A stretch of 64,000 nucleotides of DNA from Thalassovita taeanensis (lineage in GTDB: Bacteria; Pseudomonadota; Alphaproteobacteria; Rhodobacterales; Rhodobacteraceae), in assembly GCF_900110775.1 (NCBI RefSeq), contig NZ_FOEP01000002.1:1-64000 (forward strand), in the 5' to 3' direction. Within the stretch, counting starts at the first letter, position 1, and each line of letters begins with the position of its first letter. Positions 23,771 to 35,052 of the stretch are shown piece by piece. The translations under genes and the position numbers were made by a program. Under the pieces are notes generated by a model. The model had not been told where the DNA came from and searched no databases. It was given only the letters and a program-made list of their open reading frames with translations.

Positions 23771-24808
23771 ATGAACAAACGCACATTGATGAAGACCGCA
23801 GCTGCGGCGGCGCTGGCCATTGGCCTGTCGCCGGTTGCGGCATCGGCACAAGAGGTGACGCTGACGCTGCACCAATTCCTGCCCCCCGTGGCGACCGTAC
23901 CCAAGCATATCCTCAAACCCTGGGCCGCCCGGGTCGAGGAAGCCGCCGGTGGCAAGCTGAAAATCCAGCATTACGATGCGATGGCGCTTGGCGGACGCCC
24001 GCCAGACCTGATGGATCAGGCAATCGACGGCGTGGCCGACATGATCATGACCGTGGTGGGCTACACCCCCGGACGCTTTCCCAAGACCGAAGTGTTTGAA
24101 CTGCCGTTCATGATGACCGACCCCATCGCCACATCCAAAGCGTTTCAGGAACTGGTGGAAACCGACCTACAGGAAGGCGAATACAAGGATCTGAAGGTGC
24201 TCGGGGCTTGGGTGCATGGCCCCGGCGTGGTTCACACCAAGGACGGCGTGACCAAGCTGGAAGATCTGCAAGGCAAGAAGCTGCGCGGCCCGACCCGTGT
24301 GATCAGTGACATGCTGGGCGAGCTGGGCGCGACCCCGGTCGGCATGCCCCTGCCCGCCATCCCCGAGGCCCTGTCGAAGGGCGTAATCGACGGCACCGTG
24401 ATCCCGTGGGAAGTCACCCCCTCGATCCGCCTGACCGAACTGGTCACCCATCATACCGAGTTCGGCGGCAAGGAAGCGCTCTATACCGCGACCATCGTTC
24501 TGGTGATGAACCGTGCCAAATACGAAAGCCTGCCCGATGATATCCGCGGCGCAATCGACGCGGAATCGGGGCAGAAACTGGCCGAGTTCGCAGCACAGGT
24601 CATGTACGACAAGGACAAGCCCGGCCGCGACATCGCGGTCAAGGCTGGCAACGACATCGTGGTGCTGGACGAGGCCGAAGTCGCCCGCTGGAAAGAAAAA
24701 GCCCAGCCCGTCATCGCCCGCTGGGTCGCAGATATGGACAGCAAAGGCATCGACGGCGCCGCGTTGATCGAACAGGCCAAGGGGCTGATCGCGAAACACG
24801 GCGGCTGA
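23771..24808 (+). CDS. TRAP-transporter periplasmic binding protein (DctP family), orphan
   Basis: A 345-residue binding protein with a signal peptide (MNKRTLMKTAAAAALAIGLS, cleaved near ASAQE) and the DctP fold: KLKIQHYDAMALGG, the Arg-bearing LRGPTRVISDMLGELGATPVGMP segment that binds the substrate carboxylate, and PEALSKGVIDGTVIPWEVTPS. It lies 84 bases after the P450 in the same direction. No DctQ/DctM membrane subunits are encoded nearby, so it must share a transporter elsewhere or act as a sensor partner. The ligand is probably an aromatic or other organic acid. Confidence 0.88.
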   Translation: MNKRTLMKTAAAAALAIGLSPVAASAQEVTLTLHQFLPPVATVPKHILKPWAARVEEAAGGKLKIQHYDAMALGGRPPDLMDQAIDGVADMIMTVVGYTPGRFPKTEVFELPFMMTDPIATSKAFQELVETDLQEGEYKDLKVLGAWVHGPGVVHTKDGVTKLEDLQGKKLRGPTRVISDMLGELGATPVGMPLPAIPEALSKGVIDGTVIPWEVTPSIRLTELVTHHTEFGGKEALYTATIVLVMNRAKYESLPDDIRGAIDAESGQKLAEFAAQVMYDKDKPGRDIAVKAGNDIVVLDEAEVARWKEKAQPVIARWVADMDSKGIDGAALIEQAKGLIAKHGG

Positions 24809-24830
24809 TCCTTCTCACTGGCAGACAACA

Positions 24831-24863
24831 ACAGCCGCCGGGACACCGGCGGCTGTTTTCGTT
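24831..24863 (+). terminator. Rho-independent terminator after the TRAP binding protein gene
   Basis: ACAGCCGCCGG-GACA-CCGGCGGCTGT, an 11-bp perfect stem with a 4-base loop, is followed by TTTCGTTT. It ends the P450/TRAP transcript before the molybdate genes. Confidence 0.85.
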
Positions 24864-24904
24864 TCCCGCTTGCAAAACCCCGCGCGACGCCAGAGTTTCA
24901 CCGC

Positions 24905-25288
24905 ATGAGCGACACCCCACCACCTTCCTCTGCGCCCCCTATCCTGCGCCTGCGTCTGGTCTTTGGCGACACCCTGATGCTGGGCCCCGGCAAGGCGGAT
25001 CTGCTGGACCTGATCGGTCAGACCGGCTCGATCTCGGCGGCGGGTCGCGCCATGGGGATGAGCTATAAGCGGGCGTGGTTGCTGGTTGAACAAATGAACG
25101 CCGCCTTTCGCACCCCGCTTGTGATCAGCACCCGTGGCGGTTCCAAAGGCGGCGGCGCCAGCCTGACCGAAGCCGGGCAAACCGTGCTGAACCACTATCG
25201 CACGCTCGAAGCCCGCACGGCACAGGCCGGAGCAGACCAAATCGCGGCGCTTGAGGCGATGCTTTCCGATATGTCCGACGGAAAATAA
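24905..25288 (+). CDS. ModE-type winged-helix regulator (DNA-binding domain only)
   Basis: A 127-residue protein matching the N-terminal half of ModE: LDLIGQTGSISAAGRAMGMSYKRAWLLVEQMN is the helix-turn-helix and VISTRGGSKGGGASLTEAGQTVL the wing. The C-terminal TOBE/Mop domains that bind molybdate in E. coli ModE are missing. Molybdate sensing, if any, therefore needs another protein or a different site. It lies directly before modABC, with a candidate Mo-box between them. Confidence 0.85.
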   Translation: MSDTPPPSSAPPILRLRLVFGDTLMLGPGKADLLDLIGQTGSISAAGRAMGMSYKRAWLLVEQMNAAFRTPLVISTRGGSKGGGASLTEAGQTVLNHYRTLEARTAQAGADQIAALEAMLSDMSDGK

Positions 25289-25314
25289 CGGTTGCATTCA
25301 CCGCCGCAACATTG

Positions 25315-25338
25315 CGATATGTTTTCCGAAACATACCG
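25315..25338. promoter_or_regulatory. Candidate Mo-box upstream of modA
   Basis: TATGTTT-TCCG-AAACATA (25318-25335) is a perfect 7-bp inverted repeat framed as CGATATGT-N8-ACATACCG. This resembles the CG..TATAT-N8-.ACAT..CG layout of ModE-type Mo-boxes. It ends 17 bases before the modA start, a position suited to repression when molybdate is plentiful. Confidence 0.6.
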
Positions 25339-25354
25339 CTTGCAAGGACCCGCC

Positions 25355-26140
25355 ATGCGCCTGCCCCGCCTTCTGTCGCTGATCCTGTCCACGGCCCTGA
25401 TCGCTGGGCCACTTTCCACCGGGGCAGCCACCGCCGGACAGGTCACCGTCTTTGCCGCCGCCAGCCTGAAAACCGCGCTCGACGAAGTGACAGCGCTGTG
25501 GGCACAAGACACCGGCAATACCGCCACGCTTTCCTTCGTCGGCAGCTCGGCTCTGGCCCGCCAGATCGAAGCCGGCGCGCCCGCCGACCTGTTCATCTCG
25601 GCCAACACCGACTGGATGGACCGGCTCGAAAGTGCCGGGCTGTTGCAGCCGGGCAGCCGCGCAGACCTGCTGGGCAACGCCTTGGTGCTGATCGGCCACG
25701 GAGCCGACCACGCCCCCGTCACCCTGACATCCCAACTGGATCTGCCTTCCCTTCTGGGCCCCGGAAAACTGGCCATGGCCCTGATCGACGCCGTGCCCGC
25801 AGGCATCTACGGCAAAGCTGCCCTCACCCATCTGGGCCTGTGGAACAGCATCGCACCGCAGGTGGCACAAACCGACAATGTGCGCGCGGCCCTTGCCCTT
25901 GTGGCGCGCGGCGAGGCGCCCATGGGCATCGTCTATGCCACCGACGCCGCAGCAGATCCCAGCGTGACGGTGCTGGCCGAATTTCCCGCCGACAGCCACC
26001 CGCCCATCACCTACCCCGCCGCCGTTCTGGCCGACAGCACCGCGCCCGAAGCGCCCGCTTTGCTGACCTTCCTGCAAAGCCCCACGGCCATGGCGATCTT
26101 CCTGCGCCATGGCTTTACCAAACCTCAGGCCGCCGAATGA
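25355..26140 (+). CDS. modA: Molybdate ABC transporter substrate-binding protein ModA
   Basis: A 261-residue periplasmic protein with a signal peptide (LPRLLSLILSTALIAG, cleaved after about residue 30). The ModA core shows VTVFAAASLKTALDEV, FVGSSALARQIEAGAPADLFISANTDWMD, the LIDAVPAGIYGKAAL motif and GIVYATDAA. It captures molybdate (or tungstate) for ModBC. The ATG at 25355 fits the signal peptide; the upstream frame to 25292 would run through the Mo-box. It overlaps modB by four bases. Confidence 0.93.
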   Translation: MRLPRLLSLILSTALIAGPLSTGAATAGQVTVFAAASLKTALDEVTALWAQDTGNTATLSFVGSSALARQIEAGAPADLFISANTDWMDRLESAGLLQPGSRADLLGNALVLIGHGADHAPVTLTSQLDLPSLLGPGKLAMALIDAVPAGIYGKAALTHLGLWNSIAPQVAQTDNVRAALALVARGEAPMGIVYATDAAADPSVTVLAEFPADSHPPITYPAAVLADSTAPEAPALLTFLQSPTAMAIFLRHGFTKPQAAE

Positions 26141-26832
26141 GCTTTCTTTCCCCGGCTGAATGGCAGGCGGTGGCGCTGTCGCTCAGGGTCTCGCTCTGGG
26201 CCACGGCGCTGGCCTTGCCGCTGGCCATCGGCGTCGCGCTGGCGCTGGCGCGCGGGCATTTTCCCGGCAAACAGCTGCTGAACGGGCTGGTGCACCTGCC
26301 GCTGATCCTGCCGCCAGTTGTCACCGGATACCTGCTGCTTCTGACCTTTGGGCGCCGCGCGCCCTTGGGTGGCTGGCTCTATGACACCTTCGGGCTGGTC
26401 CTCGCCTTCCGCTGGACCGGGGCCGCGCTGGCCGCCGGGATCATGGGCTTCCCCCTCATGGTCCGCGCCATCCGGCTGGCGATCGAAGCCGTGGACCCAA
26501 AACTGGAACAGGCCGCGGCCACGCTTGGCGCCTCACGCGCTTGGGTCTTTGCGACCATCACCCTGCCGTTGATCCTGCCCGGCATCATCGCGGGCGCGGT
26601 GCTGGGCTTTGCCAAGGCAATGGGCGAATTCGGCGCCACCATCACCTTCGTGTCGAACATCCCCGGCCAGACCCAGACCCTGCCCTCGGCGATCTATGCC
26701 CTGCTTCAGGTGCCCGGCGCCGAGACCTCCGCACTCAAGCTGGTGGCGCTGTCCGTCACGCTTGCCATGGGCGCGCTGCTGCTGTCTGAACTGCTGGCCC
26801 GACGCGCCGCTAAACGCGTGTCCGGCGCATGA
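26137..26832 (+). CDS. modB: Molybdate ABC transporter permease ModB
   Basis: Membrane channel of the importer, 231 residues with about five or six hydrophobic helices. The cytoplasmic EAA loop that docks ModC is ATLGASRAWVFATITLPLILPGIIAG, and LGFAKAMGEFGATITFVSNIPGQTQTLP is the typical ModB/CysW ending. The start ATG overlaps modA (ATGA). Confidence 0.93.
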   Translation: MSFLSPAEWQAVALSLRVSLWATALALPLAIGVALALARGHFPGKQLLNGLVHLPLILPPVVTGYLLLLTFGRRAPLGGWLYDTFGLVLAFRWTGAALAAGIMGFPLMVRAIRLAIEAVDPKLEQAAATLGASRAWVFATITLPLILPGIIAGAVLGFAKAMGEFGATITFVSNIPGQTQTLPSAIYALLQVPGAETSALKLVALSVTLAMGALLLSELLARRAAKRVSGA

Positions 26833-27920
26833 GCCTGCGCGTCCAGATCACCCACCGCTTCGACAGCTTCACGCTGAACGCGGCCTTTGACGCCCCCGCC
26901 GGGGTGACCGCCCTGTTTGGCGCGTCCGGGTCGGGCAAAACCACCGTGGTGAACGCCGTGGCCGGGCTGATCAAACCCGATCAGGCCCGTATCAGCCTGA
27001 ATGATCAGATGCTCTGCGACAGCGCCACGCGGCTCTGGCTGCCGCCGCACAAACGCCGCCTCGGCTATGTGTTCCAAGAGGCGCGGCTGTTCCCCCACCT
27101 CAGCGTGCAGCAAAACCTGCGCTATGGCCGCTGGTTCGCCGGGCTTCGCGGCGACAGCGCCGAGGAAACCCGCCTGATCACGCTTCTGGGCCTCGGCCCG
27201 CTGCTGGCCCGCCGCCCCGGCGCGCTGTCGGGCGGTGAAAAACAACGCGTCGCCATTGGCCGCGCCCTGCTGTCCGCGCCCGAGCTGCTGCTGATGGACG
27301 AACCGCTGGCCGCGCTGGACGAAGCCCGCAAAGCCGAAATCCTGCCCTATCTGGAACGGCTGCGCGACGAAACGCAGATCCCGATCCTCTATGTCAGCCA
27401 CGCAATGGCCGAGGTCGCCCGGCTGGCGACAACGGTTGTGGTGCTCAGCGACGGCAAAGTGCTGCGCGCCGGGCCGGTCCAGAACATCCTGTCCGACCCC
27501 GGCATCGCCCCCACAATTGGCCTGCGCGAGGCCGGGGCCGTGCTGCTGGCGCAGGTCGTGACCCATCATCCCGATGGGCTGAGCGAGCTGTCCGCCGCCG
27601 GCGGGCGCCTGTTTCTGCCAGAGGTGACCGCGCAACCGGGGCGCACCCTGCGGGTGCGGATCCTTGCACAGGATGTGATCTTGTCCCGGACCCGCCCCGA
27701 CGGATTGTCGGCGCTGAACATCCTGCCCGGCACCGTCAGCATGATCCATGCGGGCGACGGGCCGGGCGTGCTGGTACAGCTGCAAACCGGCGACGCGCAG
27801 ATCCTGGCCCGCATCACCCAGCGGTCGGCCCAAGCGTTGGAGCTGTCAGAGGGCAAGCCCTGCTATGCGATCATAAAATCCGTCTCGGTCGCGCAGGACA
27901 ATGTCGGGCGCGGCGCGTGA
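26829..27920 (+). CDS. modC: Molybdate ABC transporter ATP-binding protein ModC
   Basis: ATPase of the molybdate importer, 363 residues. Walker A is GASGSGKTT (31-39), the signature is LSGGEKQRVAIGRALL, Walker B is LLLMDEPLAALD and the switch His is in YVSHAMAEV. The C-terminal third (about 285-363, TLRVRILAQDVILSRTRP) is the molybdate-binding Mop/TOBE domain typical of ModC, which may sense internal molybdate. Overlaps modB by four bases. Confidence 0.93.
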   Translation: MSLRVQITHRFDSFTLNAAFDAPAGVTALFGASGSGKTTVVNAVAGLIKPDQARISLNDQMLCDSATRLWLPPHKRRLGYVFQEARLFPHLSVQQNLRYGRWFAGLRGDSAEETRLITLLGLGPLLARRPGALSGGEKQRVAIGRALLSAPELLLMDEPLAALDEARKAEILPYLERLRDETQIPILYVSHAMAEVARLATTVVVLSDGKVLRAGPVQNILSDPGIAPTIGLREAGAVLLAQVVTHHPDGLSELSAAGGRLFLPEVTAQPGRTLRVRILAQDVILSRTRPDGLSALNILPGTVSMIHAGDGPGVLVQLQTGDAQILARITQRSAQALELSEGKPCYAIIKSVSVAQDNVGRGA

Positions 27921-28169
27921 ACCACCCCTGATCCCGCGTGCCATTTGCCTGCCATGATCCACCCACCGCACCCAGTCTATTTTTCCACCAGACAGGCCCT
28001 GCTCCCCCGGCGCGCCCGCCCGCACAACAGGCCATGCAACGCTCTCCATCCCGCAAAAACCCCCGCCCGGACACTTGCGCGCGGGGGCAAATCTGCACGC
28101 AACTGCTTGCCATTCCGGGGATTTACGCCCATTCCAGTGAGGTAGTGTATAATAAGCTAGGAATCGCCC

Positions 28170-29195
28170 GTGCCCCTGATCCACCCTTTCCCCGAGACTC
28201 CCGCCCCCGGTCAGGTCATTCAGGTGGCGCCCGGCGTGCTTTGGGCGCAGTTGGCACTGCCCTTCCGGCTGAACCACATCAACATCTATTTCATCGAAGA
28301 CAACGACGGCTGGGTGATCGTTGATACCGGCATTTCCGACCGCGAAACCCGTGCCGCCTGGCACGCGCTTCTGGACGGGCCGATGGCGGGAAAACGCATC
28401 ACCGGGCTGATCGTGACCCACCATCACCCCGATCACATCGGCAATGCCGGCTGGCTTTGCGAACTGCTTGATATCGAGATGATGACCTCTACCACCAGCT
28501 TCCTGTCGTGCATGATGTTCGCCCATTCCCCCGCCGTGATGGAGGCGACGCCCTATAGCCGCTTTTACGCCCGCCACGGCATGAAACCCGAAATCGCCGC
28601 GCTGGTCAGCACCCAGGGCCACCGGTATCTGCGGATGTTGTCGATGCCGCCGCTGACCTATACCCGGCTGTCGCATGGCATGGTCCTGCCGATCGGCGGG
28701 CGCAACTTTCAGGTCCTGACCGGCGATGGCCACAGCAGCGAACAGGTCATGCTGTACCTGCCCGAAGAAAAATTGTTCCTCGCCGCGGATCAGGTGATCG
28801 AGAAGATCAGCCCCAATGTCTCGGTCATGGCCACCGAACCGCATGGCAATCCGCTGGGCGGGTTCCTGACCTCGTTGCGCAGCCTGGCGGCCGAGCTGCC
28901 GGACGATGTGCTGGTGCTGGCCGGGCACCGGTTGCCGTTCTACGGCCTGCATCAGCGCTGCGCCGAACTGATCGCGCACCACGAAGAACGCTGCGCCGAG
29001 ATCGCACAGGCCTGTGCCAACGGGCCGATGTCTGCCAACGATCTGGTGCCCGTGCTGTTCCCGCGCCCGCTGGATCCGCACGAACTGAGCTTTGCCTTCA
29101 GCGAAGTGCTGGCGCACCTGAATTACATGGTGGCCGAGGGCGCCCTGACCTGGATCAGCGAAGGCGAAGACCACCTGAAAGTGCAACACACCTGA
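28170..29195 (+). CDS. MBL-fold metallo-hydrolase
   Basis: A 341-residue metallo-beta-lactamase-fold hydrolase. The zinc motif is [14 protein letters not shown], with further ligands in [10 protein letters not shown] (His), LAADQVIEK (Asp) and [10 protein letters not shown] (His). A C-terminal winged-helix-like extension ([18 protein letters not shown]) suggests the LACTB2/RNase Z-like or thioesterase-like subgroup. Translation seems to start at GTG 28170 with TAGGAA eight bases before it; TATAAT lies about 17 bases upstream. Substrate is unknown. The 249 bases after modC show no other gene. Confidence 0.82.
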   Translation: MPLIHPFPETPAPGQVIQVAPGVLWAQLALPFRLNHINIYFIEDNDGWVIVDTGISDRETRAAWHALLDGPMAGKRITGLIVTHHHPDHIGNAGWLCELLDIEMMTSTTSFLSCMMFAHSPAVMEATPYSRFYARHGMKPEIAALVSTQGHRYLRMLSMPPLTYTRLSHGMVLPIGGRNFQVLTGDGHSSEQVMLYLPEEKLFLAADQVIEKISPNVSVMATEPHGNPLGGFLTSLRSLAAELPDDVLVLAGHRLPFYGLHQRCAELIAHHEERCAEIAQACANGPMSANDLVPVLFPRPLDPHELSFAFSEVLAHLNYMVAEGALTWISEGEDHLKVQHT

Positions 29196-29271
29196 CAGAT
29201 CGGCCCGGATTTCTTGCGCAAACCGCAATTCAATGCGAAACAGCAGGGCACATACAGCCGGAACCGCGCCC

Positions 29272-29712
29272 ATGACCCAAACGATCTTCATCCTGAACGG
29301 CCCCAACCTGAACTTGCTGGGCAAGCGTCAGCCTGAGATTTATGGCCACGACACCTTGGCAGATGTCGAAGCCGCCTGCGCCCGCGTCGGGGCCGAGGTC
29401 GGGTTGGATCTGCGCCTGCTGCAATCCAACCACGAAGGCCAGATCGTTGACTGGATCCACGAGGCGCGCGAGGCGGCGGCGGGTATCATCATCAACCCGG
29501 CCGCCTATACCCACACCTCGGTCGCTATTCTCGACGCGCTCAACACCTTCGAAGGCCCGGTGCTTGAGGTGCATATTTCCAACGTGCACAAACGCGAAAG
29601 CTTCCGGCACCACTCTTACGTCTCGCTGCGCGCCGACGGGGTGATCGCGGGCTTCGGCATCGAAGGCTATGCCCTTGCGATGCGCCGGATGGGCAGCCTT
29701 CTGGAGGCCTGA
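29272..29712 (+). CDS. aroQ: 3-dehydroquinate dehydratase, type II
   Basis: Removes water from 3-dehydroquinate to give 3-dehydroshikimate in the shikimate pathway. The product can also be drained to protocatechuate. The 146-residue protein carries [17 protein letters not shown] with the catalytic Tyr/Arg loop, [13 protein letters not shown] and the conserved [20 protein letters not shown] 29272 is chosen because the family starts a few residues before ILNGPN. Confidence 0.95.
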   Translation: MTQTIFILNGPNLNLLGKRQPEIYGHDTLADVEAACARVGAEVGLDLRLLQSNHEGQIVDWIHEAREAAAGIIINPAAYTHTSVAILDALNTFEGPVLEVHISNVHKRESFRHHSYVSLRADGVIAGFGIEGYALAMRRMGSLLEA

Positions 29713-29725
29713 TCCTGCCCCGCGC

Positions 29726-31877
<2,152 letters not shown>

Positions 31878-31974
31878 AATCTGGCCCACAGCCGCCCGGA
31901 ACCACTGGTCACCCTCGCCCGGCTGTACTAGCGTTTGCAAACGCTGTCCCATTGTCCTGCTCTGGCTTCCCGAT

Positions 31975-32451
31975 ATGAAACTGTTTCGCCCCTCACAGCT
32001 TCCCCTGTCGGTGCAGGCACCGCGCAAGACCGAAGTGCGCACACAGTTTTCAGCGCTCTGCTACCGCGTCTCGCGTGGCCAAACCGAGGTCCTGATGATC
32101 ACCAGCCGCAGATCGAAACGCTGGATCATCCCCAAGGGCTGGCCGATCAAGGGCAAAACCCCGGCCCAAAGCGCCCTGCACGAAGCCTGGGAAGAGGCCG
32201 GCGTGCGCGGCGATGCCAGCGACTATTGCCTTGGTGTTTACTCCTATGTCAAAACCTCTGGCCCCAAGCGGCCGCTGCACTGCGTGGCGATGGTCTATCC
32301 GGTGCGGGTCCGCGCCCTGTCGCGCGATTTCCCCGAATCGGACGAGCGGCGGCGCAAATGGTTTCCCGCGAAAAAGGCCGCCGCGCGTGTGGACGAACCC
32401 GAACTGGCCCGTATTCTCAAGACCTTCGATGCCCGCCGCCTGCGCTCCTAG
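31975..32451 (+). CDS. Nudix hydrolase
   Basis: A 158-residue Nudix-fold protein. The Nudix box is GKTPAQSALHEAWEEAGV; the usual Arg before the first Glu is His here, but the E-x-x-E-E-x-G core remains. The preceding RRSKRWIIPKGWPIKG resembles diphosphoinositol-polyphosphate or diadenosine-polyphosphate hydrolases. It probably clears a nucleoside diphosphate-linked compound; substrate unknown. Confidence 0.85.
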   Translation: MKLFRPSQLPLSVQAPRKTEVRTQFSALCYRVSRGQTEVLMITSRRSKRWIIPKGWPIKGKTPAQSALHEAWEEAGVRGDASDYCLGVYSYVKTSGPKRPLHCVAMVYPVRVRALSRDFPESDERRRKWFPAKKAAARVDEPELARILKTFDARRLRS

Positions 32452-32507
32452 CTTGATCTTCCCCCCGAAACCTTATCTATTCAAACGATCCAAATGCAGG
32501 ACGGACG

Positions 32508-32936
32508 ATGATTCAGTTCTCCCTCAAGTGCAGCAATGACCACCAGTTCGACAGCTGGTTTCAATCCGGCGCGGCCTTTGACAAACTTATCTCCGCCGGG
32601 CTGGTTACCTGCGCCACCTGCGGCACCGACCGGGTGGAAAAGGCGATCATGGCCCCGCGCGTCAATGCGGCGCGCGATGCCGCCGCGCCGCCGCCCTCGC
32701 TGCGCGCCACCCCCACGCCCGCCGAACAGGCCCTGACCGAAATGAAGCGCAAGATCGAAGCGAATTCCGAATACGTCGGCATGAATTTCGCAACCGAAGC
32801 CCGCGCGATGCACGACGGCGACACCCCCGAGCGCGCAATCTACGGCGAGGCCAAGCCCGAAGAGGCCCGCAAACTGATCGAGGATGGCGTGCCCGTCACC
32901 CCCCTGCCCTTTCTTCCGGGGCGCAAATCCAACTAG
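32508..32936 (+). CDS. DUF1178 family protein
   Basis: A 142-residue protein matching the conserved proteobacterial DUF1178 family. An N-terminal zinc-ribbon-like part has Cys in LKCSNDHQFDSWF and CATCGTDRV, then an Ala/Pro-rich linker and the conserved NSEYVGMNFATEARAMHDGD...RAIYGEA. Function is not known. It is followed by an SDR gene after ten bases. Confidence 0.88.
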   Translation: MIQFSLKCSNDHQFDSWFQSGAAFDKLISAGLVTCATCGTDRVEKAIMAPRVNAARDAAAPPPSLRATPTPAEQALTEMKRKIEANSEYVGMNFATEARAMHDGDTPERAIYGEAKPEEARKLIEDGVPVTPLPFLPGRKSN

Positions 32937-32946
32937 GACACCGCCC

Positions 32947-33591
32947 ATGCACATCGCAATCACCGGCGCAAACCGCGGCATCGGCCACGCCCTGCTGACC
33001 CAATATCGCGCCGCAGGCCACAGCGTCACCGGCACCGCGCGCGCGGACACCTCTGGCACGCATGTGGCCCTCGACGTCACCCAACCCGCGCAATTTTCCC
33101 AGCTGTCCCAAGCCCTCACCGGGCAATCCGTCGATCTGCTGATCTGCAACGCAGGCGTCTATCTGGACAAGGGGCAGTCGCTGGCCAATGGCTATCCGGC
33201 TGACATGTGGGCGCAGGAATTTGCCACCAACGTCACCGGCGTTTTCCTGACCGTGCAAACCCTGCTGCCCAATCTCGCACCTGGCAGCAAAATCGCCATT
33301 ATCTCCTCGCAAATGGCCTCGCATACCCGCGCGCCGGGGGGCAGCTATATCTACCGCGCCTCCAAGGCCGCCGCGCTGAACCTTGGCCGCAACCTCGCCA
33401 CCGACCTGAAACCCAAAGGCATCTGTGTGGGCATCTATCACCCTGGCTGGGTGCAGACCGACATGGGCGGGCCCACGGCCGAAATCACCGTGGATGCCGC
33501 CGCAACCGGCCTGATCGCCCGCTTTGCCGCCCTCGGCCCCGCCACCACCGGCTGCTTCGAGACATGGGACGGCCATCAACACCCCTACTGA
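32947..33591 (+). CDS. Short-chain dehydrogenase/reductase (SDR)
   Basis: A 214-residue SDR with the NAD(P) motif TGANRGIGHAL (residues 6-16), NAG in LLICNAGVYLD, catalytic Ser in IISSQMAS and Tyr-x3-Lys in YIYRASKAAA. It is short, like C-factor/CsgA-type SDRs. Substrate unknown. A fragment of the dispersed CTTTCTGAT repeat follows at 33607. Confidence 0.85.
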   Translation: MHIAITGANRGIGHALLTQYRAAGHSVTGTARADTSGTHVALDVTQPAQFSQLSQALTGQSVDLLICNAGVYLDKGQSLANGYPADMWAQEFATNVTGVFLTVQTLLPNLAPGSKIAIISSQMASHTRAPGGSYIYRASKAAALNLGRNLATDLKPKGICVGIYHPGWVQTDMGGPTAEITVDAAATGLIARFAALGPATTGCFETWDGHQHPY

Positions 33592-33606
33592 TCTCGACTG
33601 CCCCCG

Positions 33607-33629
33607 CTTCTTTCTGATGCAAATACTCA
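33607..33629. repeat. Fragment of the dispersed 3'-end repeat
   Basis: CTTCTTTCTGATGCAAATACTC matches one arm of the elements at 411-563 and 21311-21450. It starts 16 bases after the SDR stop codon. Confidence 0.5.
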
Positions 33630-33748
33630 CTGCGCCCCGCCGCATCAACGCGCGTCGTGGCGCAGGCACAGCCGCTTTGCCATCTTGCCCTTGACCCGGC
33701 AAACGCATAAACCCCCGCCCAACAAAGAACAAAGGCCAAGGACTGACC

Positions 33749-34987
33749 ATGCCCGTTCTCGTGATGAAATTCGGCGGCACGTCCGTCGCCACCCTGGACC
33801 GGATCAAACGCGCCGCCAAACGCGTCGGGCTTGAGGTTGCCAAGGGCTATGACGTCATCGTCATCGTCTCGGCCATGTCGGGCAAGACCAATGAACTCGT
33901 GGGCTGGGTCAACGAAACCTCGCCGCTCTATGACGCGCGCGAATATGATGCGGTCGTGTCTTCGGGCGAAAATGTCACCGCCGGCTTGATGGCCCTGACG
34001 CTTCAGGAAATGGATGTCCCCGCCCGCAGCTGGCAGGGCTGGCAGGTGCCGGTGAAAACCACCTCGGCCCATTCCTCGGCCCGGATCGAAGAAATCCCGC
34101 CCGCCAATATCATGCGCAAATTCGGCGAAGGCATGCGCGTCGCCGTTGTCGCGGGCTTTCAGGGCGTTTCGCCCGAAGGCCGCATTACCACGCTGGGCCG
34201 GGGCGGCTCTGACACCACCGCCGTCGCCTTCGCCGCCGCATTCGAGGCCGAGCGTTGCGATATCTACACCGATGTCGATGGCGTCTATACCACCGATCCC
34301 CGGATCAGCTCCAAGGCGCGCAAGCTCGACAAGATCGCCTTCGAGGAAATGCTTGAACTGGCCTCGCTCGGGGCCAAAGTCCTGCAAACCCGCTCGGTCG
34401 AGCTGGCAATGCGCTACAAGGTCAAACTGCGCGTGCTCAGCTCGTTCGAGGAACCGTCAGATTCCGCAGGCACCCTGGTCTGCGATGAGGAGGAAATCAT
34501 GGAAAACCGTCCCGTATCCGGCATCGCCTATTCACGCGACGAGGCGAAGATGACCCTCGTTTCGATCGCGGATCGCCCCGGCATCGCCGCCGCGATCTTC
34601 GGCCCCCTGTCCGAGGCAGGCGTCAACGTCGATATGATCATTCAGAATATCGCCGAAGAAGGCCGCACCGACATGACCTTCTCGTGCCCCACCGATCAGG
34701 TGCTGCGCGCGGAAAACGCCCTGAAAGCAGCGCGTGATCGCGGCGAGATCAACTACGGCGAACTGATCGCCGACAAGGACGTGTGCAAGATTTCCGCCGT
34801 CGGCATCGGCATGCGCTCGCAATCCGGTGTGGCCGCAAAAATGTTCAAGACACTCTCGGATGAGGGGATCAACATAAAGGTCATTGCAACCTCCGAGATT
34901 AAAATTTCGGTTCTGATTGATCGGAAATACATGGAACTTGCCGTTCAGGCACTGCATGATGCGTTTGAATTGGAAAAAGCGGCCTGA
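33749..34987 (+). CDS. lysC: Aspartate kinase
   Basis: Phosphorylates aspartate, the first step to lysine, threonine and methionine. The 412-residue protein starts with the family signature VMKFGGTSVATLDRI, has VAGFQGVSPEGRITTLGRGGSDTTAVA, and ends with two ACT domains (about 265-412) for feedback control, with SVVGIGMRSQSGVAAKMF-like ligand-binding loop. Start and length match alphaproteobacterial monofunctional enzymes. Confidence 0.95.
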   Translation: MPVLVMKFGGTSVATLDRIKRAAKRVGLEVAKGYDVIVIVSAMSGKTNELVGWVNETSPLYDAREYDAVVSSGENVTAGLMALTLQEMDVPARSWQGWQVPVKTTSAHSSARIEEIPPANIMRKFGEGMRVAVVAGFQGVSPEGRITTLGRGGSDTTAVAFAAAFEAERCDIYTDVDGVYTTDPRISSKARKLDKIAFEEMLELASLGAKVLQTRSVELAMRYKVKLRVLSSFEEPSDSAGTLVCDEEEIMENRPVSGIAYSRDEAKMTLVSIADRPGIAAAIFGPLSEAGVNVDMIIQNIAEEGRTDMTFSCPTDQVLRAENALKAARDRGEINYGELIADKDVCKISAVGIGMRSQSGVAAKMFKTLSDEGINIKVIATSEIKISVLIDRKYMELAVQALHDAFELEKAA

Positions 34988-35052
34988 CAGGCAGCGGCCC
35001 CACCGGGTCCGCGTTGCTTGCGGGTCTTGGTGCGGGGACGGATTTTTCGCTG

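Noticed and set aside
27846-29324. 492-codon minus-strand frame opposite the MBL hydrolase
   Set aside because: Antisense of a gene with an intact THHHPDH metal motif; nothing recognisable in the frame itself.
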